Of a stretch of DNA of 64,000 nt, positions 58,213 to 64,000 are shown in pieces. The DNA comes from Spiroplasma floricola 23-6 (GTDB lineage Bacteria; Bacillota_I; Bacilli_A; Mycoplasmatales; Mycoplasmataceae). The DNA lies in the NCBI RefSeq assembly GCF_002813555.1, contig NZ_CP025057.1, forward strand, positions 682,001 to 746,000, written 5' to 3'. The position numbers and the translations under genes are program-made. Numbering within the stretch: the first letter of the stretch is position 1; each line of letters begins with the position of its first letter. A model generated the notes under the pieces. That model was not told where the DNA came from. It saw only the letters and a program-made list of their open reading frames with translations, and searched no databases.

Positions 58213-58235
58213 AACGTTCCCCCATATTGGGAACC
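58213..58235. repeat. Solo end of the IS3 element
   Basis: AACGTTCCCCCATATTGGGA and three further bases match the right end of the IS at 49605-50850 (reverse complement) at about 21 of 23 positions. No other IS sequence adjoins it. Confidence 0.6.
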
Positions 58236-58325
58236 TTGTTCAGTTTGTGCTGATTAATTTTGGTAAGTACTTTAGATTAAGAATGTTGGATAATAAAAAT
58301 AACTTTAAAAAACTTGTTGAGAATA

Positions 58326-61175
58326 TTATTTTCCAGTTTTCTTTTTAATCGTTTTTGTGTTTTTTGTGTTTTTCTTTTTCTTTTTCTTTTTCTTTTTCTT
58401 TTTCTTTTTCTTTAATTTACATTTATTATCTTTTTTTCTATCTTCTTTCTTTAAATAAAATTTACTTCTTATAATTGTGCCTGTAATTAATAAAAGAATA
58501 ACTATTAAAACTGAATGAACTGATAATAAAATTATTAATCAATTTGGCAATGAATTGGGTCTTTTAAGATTATAAAGTTTAATTTCTATTGTTACATAAT
58601 TATAACTATCTTTATTGTTTGTCTCTAAGGATTTTAGAGTAGAGTTTACTTTAAAAGCTCTATCAAAAATTCTAACTTTTATTTTTGTAGAATCAGGTTT
58701 AAAAGTAAAATAATTATTATCTTTTATATTTATTAAAGCAATTCCCAATGATGGATCTAATTTTGAATTTTTATTTAAAAAGTTTTGAATTTGTACTCTA
58801 TTTTCATAAGTATTTTGAGTTGTTAAATTATTGGCTTTAAATACTATTTTAGAGATATCTTTAATTTTTGAATTTAAATCCAATTTATTTTTTTGACTCA
58901 GAGCAACTCTATTTTCTAATGTCGTACTTCTTAAATTTACTATTGCAATTAAAGGTGGCAATTTTACATACTCATTACTTTCAGATTCAAAAGAATTGCT
59001 TACATAAAATAAATTATTATCTTTATCATTAACAGGTTTGATTTTTATCCCATCAAGAGTTATTTTAGTTTTTCCATTTTCCAACTTTTCATATTTTGAA
59101 TTTGTACCAAATAAACCCCATCCACTATTAAATCTCTTATTAGTATTTCCTTTCTTTCAATCATTAATTTCTCAATATGAATTATCTAATTCTTTTCACA
59201 TTACTTTATTTTCAAAACCCTTAATTTTTTCCAAACTGTTTTGAATTTGATTATAAACTCAACCTATAACACTATTAAAATCATTGTATTTATCTAAAAT
59301 ATAATTCTCATTTCAAACCTTATATTCAGATTTTTGATCTGCTATTTGAGCTAAATTAAACTTATTATTATATTTTGCAATAACTAATTGTCTTTTAGAG
59401 CCTCTAAATCTTGAAGTTATTTCATCTTGACTTTCAATAATTGCATATCCTGAAGTTTCGTTTTCTCCATATTTATCTTTTGCCAATATTTTATTTTTTT
59501 GTTCACCTTCAATTTTAATTAAGTAGTCTTCAGTTTTCAACTGACTAAATATTTTTTTAAGTTTTAAACTATTAGATATTAAATTTCCAGTTTTCAAATT
59601 ACTTTTAATTTCTTTTAAAATTTCTTGTTCATAGTTATCACTGTCATTTAACATTTTTTTAGGTTTAAAAATAAAGGATTGTGTATTTAAATTCTCTAAG
59701 TTAAATTTTTCAAAAACTGAACTACTAAAATAGCTATGTTTTTCTTTTACTAAACTATAATTTAATTGTTCATTTAAATATAAAAAAGTATTTTTTACAA
59801 TTGAAAATATTGGTTTTGAAGTCTTTAAATCACTGTCTAGAAATAAAATTTTTCTCACTAAAGCATTTTTTGAAATACTTTGTGCATTCAAATAAGAATA
59901 GTTATAAATAGAGTTTGGTGTTGAAACTACTAAATTATAGTTTTGATTTATTTCATCAAAATAAGAATAAAAATTAATAACTCTATTAGATTCACTAACG
60001 AATTTATTATTGTATTTTTGAGTAAAACTTTGAGCTTGTAAATCAAATAAGGGTATTAAAGTATCTTCATTTTCTCCTCCAATATAATAAATTGTTGATT
60101 TATTAATAAATTTTTTATCATGTGCTGCTATTAAAGTATAGTTTCTCTCATCTAAATTATGAAAAGAATTTATAATATAGTCTATTGCTAAACTCTTATC
60201 TTTTTTGATTTCTTTAAAGTTAGGATTTATTTGTGTTCCTTGTTTATTGCCATTTAAATTTAATAAATAAGATTTTAAGTTTTTTGAGTTAGATAAATTT
60301 AGTTGAACCAAATTGTCTTTTGATAAAGAAAATTCAGCATATTCAAAGTATTGTGCTGTTGAAATATTGAAAATCAAATTAGATTTTATTTCATATGCTT
60401 TTTGATTCAATTTAAATTTTCCATGATTGTTTGAATCAACAATATTTGTTAAATCATAGTGAGCTACTTTTAACGTTGTAATAGAATCATTTGTCTCATA
60501 AAAAACATAAATACTATTATTCATTTCTTCTAAAGTTTTTATAGGTGAATATATTTTTTTAACTTCTTTATAATCATCTGGTAATTTTAAACTTACATTG
60601 TTAACTTTTATTGAAGTTTCCAAATCAAAAAAATTAACTTTTGCTTTATTGCCAATCGATGAATTAACATAAGCCATATAGTTTACTTTCAAAGTTAAAA
60701 CTCCAGTTAATTGATCATTGTAAGAACTTAGAAAACTTGATGTAAAGCAATTATAATTTGTAATTCCATTATAAATATCGCCAAGAACTATTTCTGTTAA
60801 TTTACCCTCTTTATTTTTTAAGATTCTGTTAGTTCCTAATCCATCTGCAGTTATATTATAAATAATTTCATTGTTCAAATTATCTTCATCACTGTATTTA
60901 TAGCTTGCAACTGTTTGATTAAGATTTAAGTTATTAAATTGATTGTTAAAATCAATTGACGTAGCATAAGAAATACCAAAACTTTGATTGCTCCTAGCTT
61001 TTAAACTCTCTTGATTATTTTCAAATAAATTAAATGTTTTAGTTTCATCAACACCTTCTACATTTAAATTATTATTGCTATTAAATACTTTAGTAAATTC
61101 ACTTTGTTCAATTAATAAATTTACAGGTGGGACTGCAATTAAAATCCCACTAAATAAAGTTAATAATGTTTTCAC
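58326..61175 (-). CDS. Large membrane-anchored surface protein with poly-Lys tail (949 aa)
   Basis: The start is GTG at 61173-61175 after AAGGAGTAA. The signal peptide MKTLLTLFSGILIAVPPVNL has no lipobox Cys. The long external part is beta-rich, with repeated patterns of Asn, Tyr and Ser (NLNQTVASYKYSDEDNLNNE; TFLYLNEQLNYSLV). A single membrane helix near residue 875 (WLIILLSVHSVLIVILLLIT) is followed by a cytosolic tail of Lys, partly encoded by (AAGAAA)7. It is a type I surface protein of adhesin-like layout. No domain recognised. It is preceded by a T17/TATAAT unit and by a four-helix membrane gene. Confidence 0.86.
58369..58410 (-). repeat. Hexanucleotide repeat (AAGAAA)7 in the coding sequence
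   Basis: Seven units of TTTTTC on the plus strand encode Lys-Lys each time. Gain or loss of units changes the length of the cytosolic tail without shifting the frame. Confidence 0.9.
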
Positions 61176-61247
61176 TTTAATTTACTCCTTTTTTTCTTTT
61201 AATATTTAATAAAGTTGTAAAGCACTATTACTTGCGCAATACAAATA

Positions 61248-61284
61248 ATTATAAAAAAAAAAAAAAAAAGATGTTTTCACATCT
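61248..61284 (-). promoter_or_regulatory. Terminator / T17 / TATAAT unit before the 949-aa surface gene
   Basis: On the minus strand GATGT-GAAA-ACATC hairpin, seventeen T and TATAAT (61248-61253). It ends the 182-aa gene and starts the surface gene. No good -35 box is visible here. Confidence 0.6.
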
Positions 61285-61305
61285 AAAGAAAATAATATTT
61301 AAATT

Positions 61306-61854
61306 TTATTGAGTAAGATTTTTTGTTTTCTTTTCTATTTTAACTTTCTTTGTTTCATAATAATCTATACTTGTTTTTGCAAAAATTAAACCAAGTGTAG
61401 AGCCTATTAATAAAACAATACTGTGTAATCCTACAGTTGCTAATAATAGCCCAAATATTAATTCAATTAAAGATGGATCTATTTTAATAGAGTTTTTAGC
61501 CATTAATGGTAAAAATGCTATAATAAATAAACAAAGTCCAATTGCTACACCAAAAGCAAAACCAATTCTTTGTATAAATCCTCTTCTTGAATTAATTAAA
61601 ATTAAATTAATAATTAAAATAATATAAAATACTAAACAAATTGTTGATACAGTTCAACCAAATCCTTTAATAGTATCTAAACTAGCTTCACTTACTTGTT
61701 GTAATCATGTACCTAGTTTTCATAATAGTTCATATCCTTTGAACATTAATGATTTCAATGCAATCATAAAAATTCCTATTATCATTATTGGTATTAGAGT
61801 TATTAATAATAAATATATACTTACATTTGATGATGTTTTTGAAACTCTAAGCAT
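61306..61854 (-). CDS. Four-helix membrane protein (182 aa)
   Basis: ATG 61854 (MLRVSKTSSNVSIYLLLITL) after AAGGAG. Helices at about residues 11-35, 62-85, 95-118 and 130-158; soluble tail TSIDYYETKKVKIEKKTKNL. The frame includes three TGA-Trp in the first half (MFKGYELLWKLGTWLQQ). No family recognised. The downstream surface gene has its own promoter, so the two may be independent. Confidence 0.8.
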
Positions 61855-61923
61855 AATATCTCCTTAATTATTTAAATACCTATAACAACCATTAAAAGTA
61901 TAACATTTTAAAATTAAAACTAG

Positions 61924-61953
61924 ACAAAAAAAGCCCAGAGCTAACTCTGGACT
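61924..61953 (-). terminator. Strong GC-rich terminator without an obvious gene
   Basis: AGTCCAGAG / CTCTGGGCT arms, then T7, on the minus strand. It ends whatever is transcribed from the 62.0-62.3 kb region. Confidence 0.75.
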
Positions 61954-61954
61954 A

Positions 61955-62762
61955 AAACTATTTAAGGGTAAAATAATTTTAAATTTAACAACTTGAATTG
62001 TTCTAGGTACTTATTTGCTTTTTTCAAAGCTCTTTTACAAGTAGCATTAACTTGTAGTTTCCTGATCCCACCCTTACACCCTTTACTTTTATAAGTAACT
62101 GGAAACTTGGAGATTTTATATTTAATATTGAGTTAATAAAATCAATACCTTCGATTAACTATTTTTTTATTCCCTGTTTTCTATAATTAGAAATTTACTA
62201 TCTTCGTAAGTTGATTCGTAACCTCTTACGTTTATTATTATCAATTATTAATAAAAATAATCAATAATAATAAGTTAACATAAAATTATTTTTACTTTTT
62301 TATATTTCTTTTATATTTTAAAATTATTATATTTTTAATAATTTTTTTGATATAAAAAATATTTAAATTAATTTTTAATTTCTGCATTTTTGTATAAAAA
62401 AATAATTCTTTTATAAAAGTAATTTTTGTATACAAAAAGTTATGTTTATTCAACTTTTCAGATAATTTTAAATTTTAAATAATCTATTTATATTTATAAA
62501 AATTTAATTAAAACTTTGACTATGAGTTTTTAATATAAAACTTTAATTTATATCTTATTTACAAAAAATAAGCTTCTTTTTCTGAAACTCTCTATAGTTT
62601 TTAAATTAAACTAACTATTTTGTTTATTCCCGAACTACATCAAATGATTACACTTTTTTTATATGTAATACTTTTGACTTCTTTATTTTAATACTTTAAA
62701 TTTAAAATGCAAGTCTTTTTTAAAAATATTTTTAAAATATTAAAATATTTTTAATTATAAAT
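61955..62762 (-). other. Region of decayed coding sequence or unknown RNA
   Basis: 61975-62260 on the minus strand is richer in G+C than its surroundings. It reads in broken frames VRGYESTYEDSKFLIIENRE, then after a shift KISKFPVTYKSKGCKGGIRK and LQVNATCKRALKKANKYLEQ, ending at a stop shortly before the strong terminator. No family recognised. An imperfect inverted repeat of TTATTATTAT type lies at 62230-62270. 62280-62760 is plain AT-rich sequence with nothing I can name. Confidence 0.4.
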
Positions 62763-62793
62763 AAAAATAGTTATTTAATAAATAACTATTTTT
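62763..62793 (-). terminator. Terminator of the phosphatase gene
   Basis: AAATAGTTATTT / AAATAACTATTT arms plus T5 on the minus strand; it overlaps the stop codon at 62786. Confidence 0.75.
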
Positions 62794-63238
62794 CAAAATT
62801 ATATGGAAAATTTAGCTTTAAAAAGGCCTTTCACCCTGGATTTGGTGAGTGATTTGGATATATTTTTCAATATTCTTTTTGAGCTTGTTCATAATTATCT
62901 GCTTTTATTATATTATTTCTAACTAAATACATAAATACTATACTTGCACTTCTATTAACTCCTCAAATGCAATGAACATAAATTTTTTTATCTTTAATAT
63001 TGGTTTCAATTTCTTTAATTGCATCAAGTATTAAATTTTTATCCATATCTTCTAAATATGGATAATCTTCAAAGTTATAAAGTATTCTCTTTTTTTCATG
63101 TTGTATAAGTTTATTTAACCCTTTATGGGGATTTTGATCTTGAAAGATTTCTTGAGCACAGCTAAGAATTAAGTCAGAATCTTTTGGAACTGAGTGCATA
63201 TCTCCTAAATATAAATTATCCACTATTTTTTTGCTCAT
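62786..63238 (-). CDS. Dual-specificity protein phosphatase (150 aa)
   Basis: ATG 63238 (MSKKIVDNLYLGDMHSVPKD) after AGGAGAT. The catalytic loop is VHCIWGVNRSASIVFMYLV: Cys-x5-Arg-Ser with one TGA-Trp inside, the signature of the DSP/tyrosine phosphatase superfamily. 'I.DNLYLGD' at the start is also typical of DSPs. It would remove phosphate from proteins or small molecules in the cytosol. The 171-aa gene upstream ends 15 bases before and is probably co-transcribed. Eukaryote-like phosphatases are uncommon in mollicutes, so the gene may be a horizontal acquisition, but base composition is not different. Confidence 0.88.
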
Positions 63239-63253
63239 ATCATATCTCCTATC

Positions 63254-63769
63254 TTAAATTCAATTTTCTAAAAATGCATTAAAAAATTCTTCTTCATTAT
63301 CTATGAACAAACAATCATAGTCTGTAATACTTTGATTTTCCAAATTTTTGTATTTCAAAATATTTACAAATATATGATTACTTTCATCAATTACTTGTTC
63401 TAAAAAAACAATTGGTCAGTGTTGTAAACTTGTTTTTAATTGTAATAGTCCTATTTTACTTGATTTATCTAGATATAAATTAATTAATTCATCTTTCTCA
63501 TAATTTTCTTTACCTGTTAGGTCACAATAATATGATATGTTATTTTGATTACTTGCTTTTATTAATCAATCATTTTCATCGAATTTTATATATAAATTAA
63601 CAATTTTATCTTTTGTATTTAAAAAATGTACTTTATAGACATTTTTCAATTCATAAGATTGTCCCTCATCATTTAACTGCACATCTTTTGAATCAAAAAA
63701 TTCAATATGATTACATTCTCTTTCTATTAATATTGTATTTAGTTTCTTTAAAAAGTTAACATTATTCAT
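63254..63769 (-). CDS. Hypothetical protein paired with the phosphatase (171 aa)
   Basis: ATG 63769 (MNNVNFLKKLNTILIERECN) after AAAAGGGGG. Acidic, soluble, no signal peptide. Predominantly beta with SYELKNVYKVHFLNTKDKIV and IFVNILKYKNLENQSITDYD, ending FFNAFLENWI. No family recognised. It is the first gene of a two-gene unit with the dual-specificity phosphatase, so it may be its substrate, regulator or sensor. Its promoter (TATTATAAT about 63785-63795) directly follows the terminator of the gene upstream. Confidence 0.78.
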
Positions 63770-63793
63770 ATAATTACCCCCTTTTAATTATAA

Positions 63794-63818
63794 TAAAAAA
63801 CTCGCTAATAGCGAGTTT
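63794..63818 (-). terminator. Terminator of an upstream gene beyond the visible region
   Basis: AAACTCGCTA / TAGCGAGTTT arms followed by T6 on the minus strand. It adjoins the promoter of the 171-aa gene. The bases from 63820 to 64000 show no gene I can support. Confidence 0.75.
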
Positions 63819-64000
63819 AAATATTATATAATTTAATCTTAAATCAGTTGGCTAATACTATTTTAAGATATCTAAGTAAAAATGTAATCTGTATGTGTTA
63901 AGCATTAAGCTATCTATATTTAAAAATTAATACCATATTATTTTATAAAACAAAGAAAACAAAATAATATAATATTTTAATCTAATACTTCAAAAAATAT

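Noticed and set aside
58369-58410. CRISPR-like array
   Set aside because: The units are six bases without spacers; it is a coding microsatellite. No CRISPR array was seen anywhere.
62786-63238. Horizontal transfer of the phosphatase from a eukaryote
   Set aside because: TGA-Trp use and base composition match the surroundings; no evidence of recent transfer in the sequence itself.

Overview
The window looks like a chromosome segment of an AT-rich mollicute of the Entomoplasmatales (Mesoplasma/Entomoplasma/Spiroplasma type). UGA must be read as tryptophan: nearly every long gene (valS, comEC, the ABC exporters, the P-type ATPase, the PTS proteins, the chitinase) is split by in-frame TGA codons and becomes one open frame once TGA is Trp. 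All coordinates below use that code. Many genes encode 'MKKLLS...VVAC' lipoprotein leaders. Everything is on the minus strand except rpsT and one IS3-family element. I saw no tRNA, rRNA or CRISPR array.

Region by region. 0-6.3 kb: a partial membrane protein with a repetitive acidic tail, two unknown genes, ogt, a large membrane protein and holA. 6.3-12.2 kb: the conserved neighbourhood rpsT / comEC / a short protein at the comEA position / valS, with a T-box leader in front of valS. 12.2-21 kb: a membrane protein, then a four-gene module (small membrane protein, Pr6Pr-like membrane protein, about 295-aa membrane protein, Ig-like-repeat lipoprotein) present twice around a PAP2-like gene. One copy is largely intact and the other is half decayed. 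21-25 kb: a pair of ABC exporter half-transporters. 25-34 kb: a decayed stretch, a lipoprotein / SGNH-hydrolase / membrane-protein operon and an ABC-2 type transporter. 34-37 kb: a P-type cation ATPase.

37-47.7 kb: two complete beta-glucoside operons in tandem (RpiR-type regulator, PTS EIIA-B-C with a coiled-coil C-terminal extension, GH1 6-phospho-beta-glucosidase). Downstream lie the tail of a third GH1 gene and a frameshifted membrane gene. 47.8-62 kb is a surface-protein region: a lipoprotein with three near-identical 258-bp repeats, an IS3 element, a GH18 chitinase lipoprotein with stacked repeat domains, two paralogous 620-aa lipoproteins and a 949-aa membrane-anchored surface protein. 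62-64 kb: a dual-specificity phosphatase and an unknown gene.

The most striking recurring element is a composite intergenic unit. On the minus strand an intrinsic-terminator hairpin is followed by a run of 16-17 T that leads directly, or within 1-3 bases, into TATAAT. It precedes several surface-protein genes and one regulator. The T run is at once the terminator U-tract and the spacer of the next promoter, so slippage could switch expression. Together with a 10-G run inside a PTS gene, an A7 run at a frameshift, coding tandem repeats and decayed duplicates, the window looks like a region specialised for variable surface and sugar-uptake functions.
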